From positions 229,501 through 293,500 of the forward strand of contig JACATO010002140.1 in assembly GCA_018389105.1 (NCBI GenBank): a stretch of DNA of 64,000 nt. The letters are read 5' to 3'. A program made the position numbers and the translations under genes. Each line of letters begins with the position of its first letter. The first letter of the stretch is position 1. This stretch comes from Nautilus pompilius. Its lineage: Eukaryota; Mollusca; Cephalopoda; Nautilida; Nautilidae. Positions 12,877-25,783 of the stretch are shown here, piece by piece. Under the pieces are notes generated by a model. It did not search any database. It saw nothing but the letters and a program-made list of their open reading frames with translations, and was not told where the DNA came from.

Positions 12877-14104
12877 CGAGGTCTGTCGAAAAAGTATCCG
12901 ACTTTAGTTTTTTCCCGTGGGAAGTAATGATGTTAGAGAGGGAAATGTGTGCATAGTGGAGCCGCATGCCTAGATGCGCATGCGTGGTTTTTGGCGGGCT
13001 TGCTGGATGCGTGAGTCGATGTCAGGCAGCCAGCGTGTGAGGTGCTGTACTACTTACTCGTCGCATTTTCATTTCGTCCGTGACGACAGAACGTTTGGAG
13101 CAAGGATCTCGCATCAAGTTTTGCCAAAACCTTGGAGATACACAATCGGAAATAATTCGAAAAATTCAGCAGGCTTTTGGTGACAATGCCATGGTCGTCG
13201 CCCAAATAAAAGTTTGATACAACAGGTTAAAAGATGGCCGCACATCGGTGGAGAGTGACCAACGTTCCGGGAGGCCGTCAACAAGCCGCAATGTAGTTGT
13301 TATCGAGAAAGTGCGGACCTTGATAATGGAGGATCGTTGTTTGATGGTGCGGGAAATTGGTGACGAGTTGAGATCAGTAAAGATTCTGCACATGCAATTT
13401 TAGAGGATTTGGGCTTTCGCAGAGGAACGGCGAAATTTGTGCCCAAGCTGCTTTCTCAGGAACAAAAACTTCTTGAGGTTGCTAAGGACCTGCTGGATAC
13501 TGCCAACAGGGATCCTGAGTTCCAGAATACCGTGATAACTGGAGATGAGACGTGGGTGTACGGGTACGTCCAGGAATCCAAAGCTCAGTCATCACAGTGA
13601 AAGTGCCCAACGTCGCCAAGGTCCGGAGAAAAATCAAGGTGATACTGACTGTTTTCTTCGACTGTCGAGGCGATGGAGTCCTATCAGGAAGTCCTCCGAC
13701 GTCTTCGTGAAGCAGTTCGGCGTAAGAGACCGGATCTGTGGGCCTCGCAAAACTGGAAGCTGCATCATGACAACGCCCCGGCTCATTCGTCACAGCTTCG
13801 CTCATTCGCCAGGCTCCCTACTTTCAAGACACGGCTCCTTCTGATTTCTGGTTGTTCCCAAAAATAAAGGTGCCATTGAAAGGCTCCCGCTTTGAGAGCC
13901 GAGAGGACATCATTCGGAATGCGATGGCAGAGCTGAGACCAATTCCGGAAGAAGCATTCCAGACGTGCTTCGAACAGTGGAAGGATCGCTGGTCTATGTG
14001 TGAAGGCACAAGGGCCTACTTAGAATGGGATTAGTAATTGAACCCCACCAAGTACGTAATTTTTTTCCCAGCTTAAGGTCGGATACTTTTTTCGACAGAC
14101 CTCG
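12877..14104 (+). mobile_element. Mariner element with both terminal repeats
   Basis: The element is 1228 bp. Its left end begins CGAGGTCTGTCGAAAAAGT and its right end is the reverse complement with one extra T in the central T run, giving inverted repeats of about 26 bases. TA dinucleotides flank both sides (12875-12876 and 14105-14106), the signature of mariner insertion. The plus strand carries a broken transposase between the repeats. Length and layout match a near full-size mariner. Near-identical ends with a degraded gene suggest a non-autonomous copy that may once have been mobilised by a relative. The flanking AT run makes the TA duplication less informative than usual. Confidence 0.93.
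13080..14034 (+). pseudogene. Mariner transposase pseudogene (D,D34D family)
   Basis: The reading begins at a GTG at 13080 where relatives have ATG, then runs through the N-terminal helix-turn-helix region. A TGA at 13215-13217 replaces the tryptophan normally found there, and the SVESDQRSGRPSTSR block follows. A frameshift lies near 13367-13373. The next frame contains GFRRGTAKFVPKLL and TGDETWVYGY, with the first catalytic Asp at 13544-13546, and ends at a second TGA (13598-13600), again in place of Trp. About 20 codons appear deleted before YQEVLRRLREAVRRKR. HHDNAPAH holds the second Asp (13769-13771). DTAPSDFWLFPK holds the third (13828-13830), but only 59 bases after the second instead of about 105, so some 15 codons are missing. 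The end, CFEQWKDRW, is intact to the stop at 14032-14034. The protein cannot be functional. Confidence 0.92.
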
Positions 14105-14106
14105 TA

Positions 14107-16003
14107 TATATATATATGCTATTCCCAACTGATTCCTGCCAAAGTGTCCGTGTAAAGCCAATTCCTCCAACACAGATTCTAACCTAGGAATAAGCAGTAA
14201 TCTTTCAGAGCAGGATTACTTATCCCGCCTGCAATATTTTAACTCGCTGCTACTTTTCTACGAAATATCAACTCTACCTATAATTTTACAGTGTTATGAA
14301 TAGTTCTAGATTAGCAAGTCTTCTTTTAGACTAAGTTGTCAGTTTACTTATGTCAGTCTATGTGCAACAAGATTATTGTATGTGCTTATATTACAGTTTT
14401 TAATGTATATATTTATTTACATTTTCCGCGCGTAATTCCAGTCTTCACTTTAAATTATTATTTGTCTGTTGATTGATATTTCTATCTGAGAAACTCTGCA
14501 TCACCATATAAATAGTCTTCCATGTTGTAAATTAATCCGATCCATTTCTTTTAACATCTTAATTGCGTTCAGTTTAATTTCCCATTCCGCCGTCTCCAAT
14601 CCCTACCCCCACACACTGGATCACTCTTGGTTATGTTACAAAGCAGCTCATCTGTCTTTTCTTTCTGCATCACAGTGCGGAATCTGTTACAGTCGTTACA
14701 ATACAATGGTACTTTTAAAAGTCTGAAGATCAGGAATATATGCAGGTTCTGTCATTGTCAGTATTCTTGCTAAATTGGAGAAGGAAGTATACCTGCTATG
14801 TCGAATATTGCAGGAAAGTGAATCCAGATCATGAATGTTTGTAAACAACACATGTGGCACCATCTCTGCCTGCTAGAAATCTAAGCGCCTGTCGGGTCAG
14901 AACGAAAGCCAAATACCCGAATCAAATTAGCAACTCTTGGTTTATCTCGCGGAGCCAGCATCTGTACAAAAGGCTAATGCAATTTAATAAAAGAAATTAT
15001 TTTTGTTCCCATCGAATGAACAGCTATTAGAGTCGATTAATTAGCGTTGAACATTTTTAAAAAAAAATCATTAAATAAAGAAAATATCAAAATGGACCAA
15101 GGTTTTTTTTTCTTTTTTTTTTGCTAATCAGTTTTAAAGTTCCTGCTAAATGACTAAACAAGAATCTACGATATAGTTAACATTTTTAATCGGGTGAGTA
15201 ATAAAATAAGAAAAATAGAATGAAAGGCCTCCATCAGGACGATGCTAAAGTGGTTAATTTTCAAAACTCTATAAGAAGTCATCTGATCTTAGGTATAATG
15301 ACAACACTATAGTAACAACGTCCAAGGTCGAACGTTATTCAAAAAAAAAAAAAAAAACAGTTTAGAATTATTTTCATCTTCTTAGTTCTAACATGTCTTT
15401 GTAGAAGCATGGATAATTAATTTCCAGAACCATTGGACCTAATTCACTACCAAGTGGAGTCCAATTTCTACCGTCTCAACAGTGAACAATATTTTAATAT
15501 CGGTTTGTCATGCAATTTTTACTTCACTTTGAATTCTTTGAGCTATTTTCTGTTGCTTTTGTTATTTGACAAACGTTATTTAAAATATACATCAAATATA
15601 ACTTAAACGTGTCTTAACATGATATTATATGTATTTTCAACAACGTTAAACAAATTAAAAACATCCACTTTACATTTTAAAATTTGAAGAAGTTAAGATC
15701 GAATACATACGTATATGATTAAAGCATTTGCTCATATCAATAAGAATATTATTTAAAAAGTAAATAGTTATTTATTAAATAGTTAGTTACGATGGTGATT
15801 TCCAATGATTTACATTCTAATAAAATTCAAAGAGAAAATATGAAATTTTGTGCTAATGACTTAGCCATAACTAATCGAAATAAAAGAAATTAGCTTATTT
15901 ATGACTATAATGTAATGTCTGTAAGATAATCTTTACTTGTACGTATGTAACGAACATAAAATTCCACCTTATGGTTTATCTATTTGTGTTTCTATACCTT
16001 ATT
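14107..16003. other. AT-rich DNA, no gene recognised
   Basis: Begins with a short AT run abutting the mariner. No supported gene or repeat was found. A run of 15 or more A residues lies near 15342-15358. Confidence 0.55.
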
Positions 16004-16095
16004 TAATGTTTATGGACTTTGTACTAATCCACCAAATGTTGCTCAAAGAATACCTGATATACTACCATACGATCCACTTAGTTCAGTTCATCAAC
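16004..16095. repeat. Dispersed repeat R2, copy 1
   Basis: The core CTAATCCACCAAATGTTGCT, followed by a GAATACCTGATATACTA block and a GATCCACTTAGTTCAGT block, is matched at 17858-17950 with scattered substitutions. No function is apparent. It may be part of an old transposable element. Confidence 0.55.
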
Positions 16096-17857
16096 TAATG
16101 TATATAGACTTTGATGTCTCGTGATTACGATAAATTTTATTCATTGGATAAAGTTTCAGCTCAAAGTTATTCAAAACCTCTTATAAAGACCAATCAGCAT
16201 TTTTAGATCATCTAATAGTGATATCATATTTGGTCTGTTATATCTAAATATAAAGACATCTGGGAAAACAGTACGGTTAGTAACCAGAAAAGTAGGCATT
16301 TTTGTATGTAGATATCTGTAAAATCAGCGCAGTTACCAAGTTGATAAATGTAAATTAATGGTGATGTGTTACGTATCAAAAGTAGAAGATTAGTTCCGAC
16401 ATTTTACATCATGTTAATGGAAAGAATTATAAAATCTACGTTTTATGGTCTTTCCCCTGTGGCTATTATCAGTGTGGTCTTGATAAAGATTAAGAAATCG
16501 ATTAATACATTTGGTCTCAAAAGCAAGATCCATTATTCACCAAGGGTAAAATTTACACCATTGCGTATGGCTGTGGTAAAAAATAAATTGATGAAACAAA
16601 GAACATCGACAAAACCCGAGTAGAAGAGCAGAAAACATCAGCAAGTCTTCATCAGCTAGAAAAGGCAGTATTAGCGGATTATGCATGGCCGTGTGAACTT
16701 CATGTAAAACGGGCAAAGTGCCTTCATCGATTGTGACCAGCACGACTATAAGAGGGAAAATAAGGCCTCTACGTGTCTCCGGAACCCAAAACATTGTCCA
16801 AAATCAGTGTTGGTGAACAGCTAGCAGCTTCAGTCTTATTTCCACACAAAGAGGATCCATATTTAAGATAAAATAATGGTTTCCGCTACTCTAAATAGTA
16901 ATAGATTTCTTTCAAGAGCTGTTAAGCTATTAGCCACATGTTTTTCTCGATAGAAAAATTTTAACTCAGGAATTTCCATTGTTTATAGTCTATCGTTAGT
17001 AAACAAAGTTGATACTTTTATTTCACCTTTTCAACAAATTCGCATTTCTTTTATTTTTGTTCTCATTCTCGTCGTTTGTTTAAAAATTTATATTATTTTG
17101 TCGGTAAAGTTTTCTATTAATATTTGATTTAATTTCATCCATTGACAAACATAAAGTATAACTGTGTGCAATGCTGTTAAGGCTTATGAATAAGTATTTT
17201 ATATATATAAATAAATATTTATATATTTTATTATTTTTCTAGAGAAATTGTTAATTAAAATTTTTCTAACCACCCTGATTTAAAATAAGGCAAGTTTATC
17301 TTTCTCTTTATTATCCGTTATATTTCATTAAACTCGCTGCATATAGCAAAACGGAGACCAATACACTTAGCTGTAGTGTGATGTGGTCGGCGGAGAGAGG
17401 AACTTTCCTCTAGTTATCTAACGACGGAAAGATTTCAGTAGGCTCTATATGTAAATCACGGGCAATGTTCAATAATCATCGGTTATGACTAAGAAATGTT
17501 TTCAGCTAAACTTCAAAACCATTGAATCAGTTCTGTTTTTTTTTCCATTGTTTTAGCGTCAGATGCTTTGACATTTCTAAATTTCACAATCAAGTTCAGT
17601 GATTTTTGGTGGAGAGTAGAGACATGGCGTCTGACCTACGACTTAGCTTCAATGAGAGCCCACTGTTTGTATCAGTCTGTCAGTAATTGGCATATCCGTT
17701 GTTTGTATGAGTATCCTTCTGTTTTTATTGTCTCAGCGCCAATAATTTAAGGTGCTTGAAGTATGACTAAAATGGTTTCTATTTCGATATTTGCATTCTT
17801 CCATCTATTAACCGTATCGTTTTTCTAGTTATACGGATGCCGGTATGGCGGAAAGGA
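16096..17857. other. AT-rich DNA, no gene recognised
   Basis: Contains an 85-codon plus-strand frame at 16366-16623 without recognisable domains. I see no other signal. Confidence 0.5.
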
Positions 17858-17950
17858 AATGACGTCACGCTGTGCTAATCCACCGAATGTTGCTCGACGA
17901 ATACCTGATATACTAATCACCATATATCCATTTGTTTCAATCTCTAAAAT
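17858..17950. repeat. Dispersed repeat R2, copy 2
   Basis: Second copy of the short repeat at 16004-16095 in the same orientation, about 1.85 kb downstream. The sequence flanking both copies is not detectably similar by eye, so this is a dispersed or very old repeat, not a simple recent tandem duplication. Confidence 0.55.
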
Positions 17951-20900
17951 AATATTAAAGATGTTCAAAAAAAATCCGATCGTATACCATTACGGCGATA
18001 CTATATCAGCTGGCTTTTATGGGAACGTCCCTAGTAATAGTGAACATTGTTAAACTTCCTGTATGTAAGATTAAAATTTATTTGGTATTTAAAGTAATGC
18101 TTAAAGATATTCAGAATATATAATGATCCATTCGGCTCCATCTCTAAACCTATGCTTAATGAGACTGACAAGCTATAAGTTGCATCTTAGTTAATGACAA
18201 AGGTAGCAGTCCATCATCAAATGGGTTACAGTCTCCGTTAAGCCAAACCTTCCGAATAGTGATGTATTTGATGTGTTGCAACTTGTCAAGCTTCTTTCAT
18301 CCCATTTGGCATTATAAAATTATCGACCTATTGCCGAACTGCTCCTGCCACCTTGCTGAGAATAGTTCTGACAAGAATTGTTCGGTTTGTCGCGAATAAC
18401 TTTCCTAATCGAGCACTCTGTGTACGTTTGACCACCGAAGCTTTCACCAATATTATTAAGAAGTTTGTCACGTTTTTGTTTTTCTTAAAGTCATTTCCGA
18501 AATTAAAAAGAGCGCAATTTTTTCCTGTTTCCACATTTAGCGCGCCAAGCAGAGGCGATTATATTAGGGCCACATGTAAGACCTTATTTTTATGTGATGC
18601 TGTTGTCTATGCAGGTTTTCTACAATGGTCCCGTGATCTCCTGCTGTCGATTCTATAACTTTCCAAGTCTTGCTGCTGTTCTGTGAAATTCAATCTTGAT
18701 TTTGGATTGGTGAGTTTCTTTATGTTTCCCATACTCCATTTACAAGTAAGTATTAACTTCCATCTCTCTCCCTTTGAGCTAACCAGTCAGAAAACTTCGT
18801 ACTGATAACCGTCACATAAGATAATCGACTTTAATAATTACTGTAGATCAGGCTTAATCATTATCTGACCATGCTAGTTGGATAGTGAGAAAGTTAAGCC
18901 TTATTTTAGACATTTCATCTTTTGCCCAGCCTTGTTATCCTACTAACCCGTAACAAGTTCTTACATAATGAAGTCACATAGCTTTCGCTACACAAACACA
19001 TCTGGCATAATTTTTAAAAAAGAAAAAGACTTCTGAATTTGACAAGGCGGCTTTACCGCTCAATATAGATGAGTGGTCCTACTCCTAGTATTGCCACGTA
19101 CAACATCTGCAGCTGATCTGCATAGATTGCATTTCAGATTGCCTTTTCCATTTTGACTCAAAGTATGGAGAAAGCTAAATTTAGATGTGACATATATCAT
19201 ATCTACCGTCAGAATTTTAAATAAAATATATTTCTGAAGAGGTATACTATATACGAACATATCAGGTTAATAAATTCTAGCACTAAGATCGCAGAGTATT
19301 ATCTGCCTTCCACATACGTGTATACGTATAGCTTGTTTCCAATGAATTCTGTCGTAATTTGGTGACATTCGTAAAATCTCAAGATTTTTTAATATCGTTT
19401 TTTTTTTCCTTCTGATTTATACAGCTGGTTTTACATTTTCAGATTCTGTAATCTTCAATGTATTGACGTAGGAATAGGTGACACGGAAAAAAAAGCAGTG
19501 CAGAGTATCCGCTACTGCACTACCTGATTATTGATGATAGTTATGCTTTGTCCAGAACTCGTGTGAGCACAGAGAGTTGTATGGTGGGCGTAACCACTTG
19601 AAATATCTCCCTGCTGCCAACTGTGCCAACATTACTACTATGACCTAAGATCCTAAGATATCTTCAAATCTATTATGATGAAAAACAGAAATCCGACTAT
19701 ATTTATTCATAAGCCGTCCATGTCCTATGCATCTTTTGAATGGACCAAAGATCATTTTAACAAATTATGCGTCTTGAGAGCTCTCCCATCAAAGAAAGCA
19801 ACTCGGGTATCCTTCCATATGAAAAAGCTTTGTGCGCCTGCATTAATGGCCTGATCTCTGCCTTGTTCATGACAGACTTCCCCATTCACATTAAAAAACA
19901 TGTTGATTGCTTAGCTTTATGACAATGAAATCTAAAAATAGAAAGTTCCAGAAAACATTCGCCGCCACTCAGGAATTAAGGGTCATTTCTGGGAGCATTA
20001 TTTCCGTCAGTCTCCTGTTGTGCAAGTCCACACTAGGCCATCATACCTGGTTACAATCCTTCCTGCCTCAACCACGTCGCTTCGTCAGCTCAACCATGTG
20101 ACTAGCGACATACCAAGTTAGGAAAGTTCTGATCGCTTAGAGACTCGGACATTTAAAGTTTGTCAATGTCAATGGTGGGAATTCCCAGCTCGAGACTGCG
20201 GTAGACACTAAACAACCTGATTGTGGTCATTCAGAGACGTAGGACCTAACCAGTGCACAACTTATACTAAAGAAGGATTTCTCGAAACCAGTTTGATTTG
20301 TGCTCGGAGATACTGCTTATCGGGTCCTCAATCGGCACAAGCAGGCTTGTGTCTGTAAACAGTCGGCATCTAGTGGTCTAGACTTTGTTAAGCATAAAGG
20401 TAGTAGCCCATAGGAATGTGAAACTACAGGTGCAAGTGCTACAGTGCTAAAACAGTAACAAACTGCCATTCCAGCCTCAGCTGTTCGAACTTAGGCGCTG
20501 ACATCAATGCAAATACTGCTTCGATAATCGGGGATTTAACTTTTATAGCTCTGAATAAAATAAGCATTAAATATTATTTTCCTGTCGTTATACACTACAG
20601 TTCACGAGTCTATAAGAATGCGTATCTACGTCAGACATCCAATTAATGCCTTCATTAATTTTGCTAGATAACCAAAGTCCTATTACACAACTATCAGAAA
20701 TACCAGTAATTACGAAAATGTCTGGGCACATCAAGAATAACGCATAATTCCCGAAACATTTGGAAGTTTCCCATAATTACTAGTCCCACGTTTTTACTGT
20801 TACATGTGTAAGCACTGACTTGCGATCTAATCTACTGCCTCTAAATTAATAGTTATGGACACTAATGACGTGTAAACGGTCGCTTTCTGGGATATTCTGT

Positions 20901-21220
20901 TCTGCTTTTAAAGAAATGCCTATAAGCTGTGATTATCTGCATATGAGCACAGCTTGATAGTATAATTTTATTTCGTTTTTATTATTCTCTAACGTTACAT
21001 TAATGTAAAGCGTATAAAAACACTGTCTTTCGAGTACAGCTTGGTTATTTGTAAATCGTAAATGAGTCTTTTAAGCGGTTTAACAAGAACGATAACCCGA
21101 CCTAAGGACCGCCATTATCCCAGTTTATTTTATAAATCATATATATACTTTTTCATTTGTTTTTATTTCTAAGTTTGCAGAAGGCACTCACCAGACGATA
21201 TTAATATGTAAAATTCGCAG

Positions 21221-21222
<2 letters not shown>
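17951..21222. other. Unassigned DNA, no gene recognised
   Basis: Slightly less AT-rich than the neighbouring sequence between about 19500 and 20500. Several short open frames (up to 101 codons at 18353-18658) have no domain that I recognise. No RNA gene or terminal repeat was found. Confidence 0.45.
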
Positions 21223-21277
<55 letters not shown>

Positions 21278-21408
21278 ACTCTCTCCATCTCTCTCTCTAC
21301 TCTCTCCATCTCTCTCTCTCTCTCTCTACTCTCTCTACTCTCTCTCTCTACTCTCTCCATCTCTCTCTCTACTCTCTCCATCTCTCTCTACTCTCTCTCT
21401 CTCTCTCT
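21223..21408. repeat. CT microsatellite with ACTCTCTCCAT minisatellite
   Basis: A 186-base tract of CT dinucleotides. Its downstream half is organised as repeated units of a CTCTCTACTCTCTCCAT type. The minus-strand translation (Glu-Arg with Met and Val) is an artefact of the tract. Confidence 0.95.
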
Positions 21409-22279
21409 AGAATAATCGTTACGATGACTACAAGAGAATAAATGACGCAATAGCAGCCAGACCAATCCGTCATTTTCGTTTTTAATTCCACAACACACTC
21501 AGGAACCATAGCCGCCAGGTACACCGAGGGAAAGTAATTTTCTCCTCCGACGTCTGGAGTCTGACATAATTGACCATATCGATCTCTCGGCTGGTTTTCA
21601 GCGGTATCAATCAGATAGAAGTAAACGATACTTCTGGCATCAAATTATCCGTACCTGGTGCTGAAATTAAACCAAGTGAATATCGCACACGCTGGTAAAG
21701 CATCGGGGGGATTAATTTTAAAAATCTGATGATTTTTATTGTTATGATTTATTTTGAAAAGATTTAAGTAAGAAACACGTAACAGAGTTACGTGTAATGT
21801 AGTTGTCAAAGACCAAAGACAGAATCTTTCCAGCCAGTTACTAATATTGATCAGCTACGCGGTGAAAAACCTATCGCACTACAGGTAGAAATATTTCATT
21901 TACCGACCCGTCAAAAGATAAAAAAAATATCAACTTATAGATTTAGTTAAGTGACATTCACTGCGGAGATACAGCTGACATGGCTTTTAACACAATCCGC
22001 TGGTAAAGATGACCTTTGTGCCATGTTTACTGACTTAGTTGTGCTGACCAACGTGGGTTTCGTTACCGGAAAATACTGAATTAAGTTCTTAATACGCGAA
22101 CAACAAAAGCTGAGTAAATTTGATCTAACGCGATATTTCGTGGCAGGCACTAATCCAAATGGATTCCTCATGTATACCTTCACTAACATTAAAAAGGAAA
22201 AAAAACTGAGTATAAAATGCATCATAGAATCTCATTTTGTATGTACCGTTAAAATTCTCCGTAATACAGTCACTTGATA
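21409..22279. other. AT-rich DNA, no gene recognised
   Basis: No supported feature. The 5' end of the Tc1-type copy that follows may extend back to about 22.1 kb, but no terminal repeat could be identified. Confidence 0.45.
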
Positions 22280-23322
22280 TCATTAAGGAAAGTGTGATGA
22301 ATACTATGGCTCCTGGGAAGGAAATATCACATGACGAGGGTATAGAAGCCAATGTCTTACCTGGTGAAGGCTGCTCCAGATTGCAGAACCCTGAGCAGGA
22401 TGTGCGAGACTGATTCGGTTGACAATAGACATGATTCAGGAAGAAACCACAAAGTTTTCAGAAGTGATTTTAAGTACTTCAGAGTTTGTTTTCTAAGCGA
22501 TAGACAACGACACATTTCGGATTTTAACGTTTTTTTTTTAAATTACTAGGATAAACATTAAAGTGAAGTGGTCTCGTTGAACGTGTAGCTTTCCGAAAAT
22601 CTTTACTAAATAAAACCAAACGTCTATGAAATAGGCAGCAGGTGCTCTTCACAGGTAAGTCAAAGTTTAAATTGTTTGGCAATAATCAACGGCAGTTCGT
22701 TCGAATGCGGACCCGGTTTAACAGTCAGTGAACAACAATTGCAGGTAAGCATAAAGGTTAATCAATACTTGTCCTGGGCTGCATATTAGCCAGACTATCG
22801 GAGTTGGCTTTCATCTATCATGCCATTTCATCAGAAACACATCTCACACGACGAGTGGGCATTCATTTTCCAACACGACAGTACCGCAGGCACACAGCCA
22901 GTGGTGAAAGACTATCTGCAATGTAAAAGGACTAATGGAACAGTCACGTAGACGACTTTTCGTGCGCGCAAAGTCCTGGTATGAGCACCACTGAAGCTAT
23001 ATAGCGTTATACGACAACTGAGACAGTCAAACGGCAACCAAACACCTTGGATGAATTGCGAAAAGAGCTAGAGAATATTAGGAACAGCAGTCCACAGTCG
23101 TACACTGATAACCGGTATGTGAGCATGAAAACAAAGTGTCAATATCTATATAAATCAAAAAGCTCACATGCCAAACAATAACGCACTGTATAATGTATTC
23201 ACTTTGTTTTTGTATATTTGGGGTAATAATTGACTAAACATGCATTACATACGTATTTCAGTTTCAATCACTCTTTATTGGTGCATATTTTGCATGTATT
23301 TACATAATTATTTCCATCACTG
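22280..23322 (+). mobile_element. Tc1-type element family T, copy 1, decayed
   Basis: This copy shares ordered blocks with those at 34.5 and 41 kb. A leader block with ATGGCTCCTGGG lies at about 22307. CCTGGTGAAGGCTGCTCC and a GTTGACAATAGACATGATTCAGG block correspond to the N-terminal DNA-binding part. EWAFIFQHDSTAG (about 22855-22895) holds the second catalytic Asp. VKRQPNTLDELRK (about 23025-23060) and SYTDNRYVSMKTKC lie near the C-terminus. The right end, ATAATTATTTCCATCACTG at 23304-23322 followed by TA, matches the terminal repeat of the 34-kb copy. Stops and frame changes are frequent, so it is dead. The left end was not resolved. Confidence 0.75.
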
Positions 23323-25423
23323 TATGTTTTGTTCTGTCCCGCTACCGTATCTTCATGACGCAATGTTTTTTCATCTGCGTCTTGGAAAACAGGCGGATGT
23401 GATGATGGTATAATGCCCATATATCGGCATAGCAAAGAAATGATGTAAGAATAAAAGGGCAGGGTAGACTCTGGATTTTATTCTTGGTTTTAATGAAGAG
23501 GTCTTCCCAAATAGTTTAGAAACCTTTTCAAAATAGAAACTGGCTTTTTCTGTCTCAGCGTCCTGGATGTAGGTTAGGTGGTTGCATTCCCAGAATACAC
23601 AAAGCTTTCTGCTGCACTTACTGGTCTGCAGTCGATGCGAACGTGTGGTTTAGTACAGACGGCTGAAACATCACGTCCGTCTTATTAAATCGGGTTAGGG
23701 TTAGTCGATGATTTTCTTGGGTGTGAAACACAAGGAGCAGTCATCCGCGAAATGGAGTATTCTCAGAGTATCGGTCCGTCAAGAAGATGAGGTATCTCTG
23801 CATTGCATGAATCCCGGTTCATCTCGTCATCACGAAACTGGCTCTGTTGAAAAATTTGTTTAGACAGCCAAATTTGAGAAACTGTTCCCAGAAGCCGACT
23901 TGTCCGGCGGCGTGTGATTGGTCACTGCAAAGGCTATACGAGTGGTCAGTGACATCTGTTCAACACTACTTCACCTGAGTCTCATTTAGTTTTCTTTTTC
24001 ATGTTCTCTATTTCATAGTGGTTATTTTTATTCATGACTTCTGTGATTCTTCCAATTCTATTCATCTGACTCCTGTTTATCATTTTTTACATTAGTGTAA
24101 TAAGTCTTATTTTTTTAGAGAAACACAAATCAGTACAATACAAGCCCTCAGGATTTTATGTTGTTGTGCCAAGAAATCACCAATAAAATTGTATTTAATT
24201 GCTCTATAAAATTTTCCGGAGTGGACTCGGGATTCACATCAACACATCTCCATTGAACAAGGTACGGCATTCAGACACACAACTCCATGAAACCGAAGGG
24301 AGCGTTTTTCACGTTCAATTGAAATATGGAAAAACGACGTCAAGATGAGCGATTCCTGAGACACAGAGAAATTTTGAGGAAAAAATCCACACGGGTGCCG
24401 TATACCAGATGCTACTCTGGAATGATCTATTTAAGATTGTTCAGAATGGCTCAGCGCAGCACGAATGAGTGGTTCTCCATTTGAAAAAGATAAATATTAA
24501 CTTACGCCTGCCTTGGTGAGCTCTCGACATCTTTCGAAAGCACAGAAGCGCTTCTTTTGAAAGCTGTTCGCAATAATACAATTGAAAAATGTATTAAATA
24601 TTCAAAAATAAATAACTGTAAAATAAAAAAGCAAAGTAAAAAAAGAATTAAAAACGAAAGGAATTAGTGAATGTGATTTTTCAAAGAATTTAAAACCAGT
24701 ACTTACGTTTCCGTTGCAGAGAATTTGGGATTAGACCGACTTGCAAGAATTGTGGAAGTAAAATTCTTACAACATCTGGAAAATACTTTAAAACGTACCG
24801 TTTCGTTCATATTATTAGGGTCAGAAAGCAGCAAACAAAAAGAATAGTAGTACAAAGACATATGTACAAAAAACGTACCAGAAGGAACAAAATACTGTTA
24901 TCGATGAGGAGGCTGTTAGGAATAAATTATATCTCAGCAGGACAATAGCTAGCATATTTCCAATTATTGGTGGGGTCGATGATAGAGCGGTTTCCAGTGA
25001 TCTAGATCTACGTGAATAGTTTGAAGAATGTATGAATTTGGGAGCAAAGTTAAGAAATCTTGTATCAGATAGTTTCTATTATCATTAAACAATAGAACTA
25101 AGCTGCAACTAGAAGTTTTAAAAGTTTAATTTGCTTCATGCATTGAATTTTAAAACTGCGCAAAGGGAGATAATCTAACAGTGAATATCGACAATCTATA
25201 GGTTTAGTCATCATGTCTGATCATTTATATGACAGGAGTTTCCAAACCGCGGTAACAATACGTGATTACAGCTTAAGGAGGCGGAGAATATTTTTTAAAA
25301 GTTTTAATTGTGTTTTTTCGTGGACGAAACGTCGGGTGGTGCACAGTTTACAGGTGTAGATTTAAGCAGCTACCTTCAACCAAACATTAATTATTCTAAG
25401 TTGAATGATACCCACAAACACAC
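23323..25423. other. AT-rich DNA, no gene recognised
   Basis: No open frame worth reporting. No tRNA-like, terminal-repeat or tandem signal was seen. Confidence 0.5.
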
Positions 25424-25783
25424 ACAGCACTACGAAACGGCCCGGTGGGGCAGGTGGTAGCGGGTTAGCTCCGTAAGGGGACCGTTGCTCCTGTACCGGG
25501 TTCGATCCCAGGCTGGGGTCGGAGGAGAGTTGTCGCTGATGATCGCCATAGCGTGAAACAGCTGTACGACATCTCCTTGGTGTCCGACGTGAGAGAGACC
25601 TCCCGGGTCCTTGGGGCCCACGGTGTCGGGGGAACGGGCCGTTTGTCGGCTCGACGAACATCTCTCAGTAACGAGGAGGACTCGACAGAGAACGGGCCAC
25701 TTGTCTTTACGGGATGCGATGCCATTGAAAGAACCTCGTTCGGAAGTCAAACTCGCTCAACAACAACAACAGCACTACGAAAC
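25424..25783 (+). mobile_element. tRNA-derived SINE with perfect target duplication
   Basis: The body (25439 to about 25770) begins with a tRNA-like head: GGCAGGTGGTAGCGGG in the A-box region and a clear B box, GGTTCGATCCC, at 25499-25509. A GC-rich body follows, ending in a short CAA repeat (about 25758-25770). ACAGCACTACGAAAC occurs directly before the head (25424-25438) and directly after the tail (25769-25783). This perfect 15-base duplication is the mark of LINE-driven retrotransposition and implies a fairly recent insertion. It is not a functional tRNA, because the stems do not pair properly. Open frames of 80-106 codons on both strands are by-products of its GC content. Confidence 0.92.

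Noticed and set aside
21169-21408. Coding region rich in Glu-Arg-Glu
   Set aside because: A microsatellite artefact.
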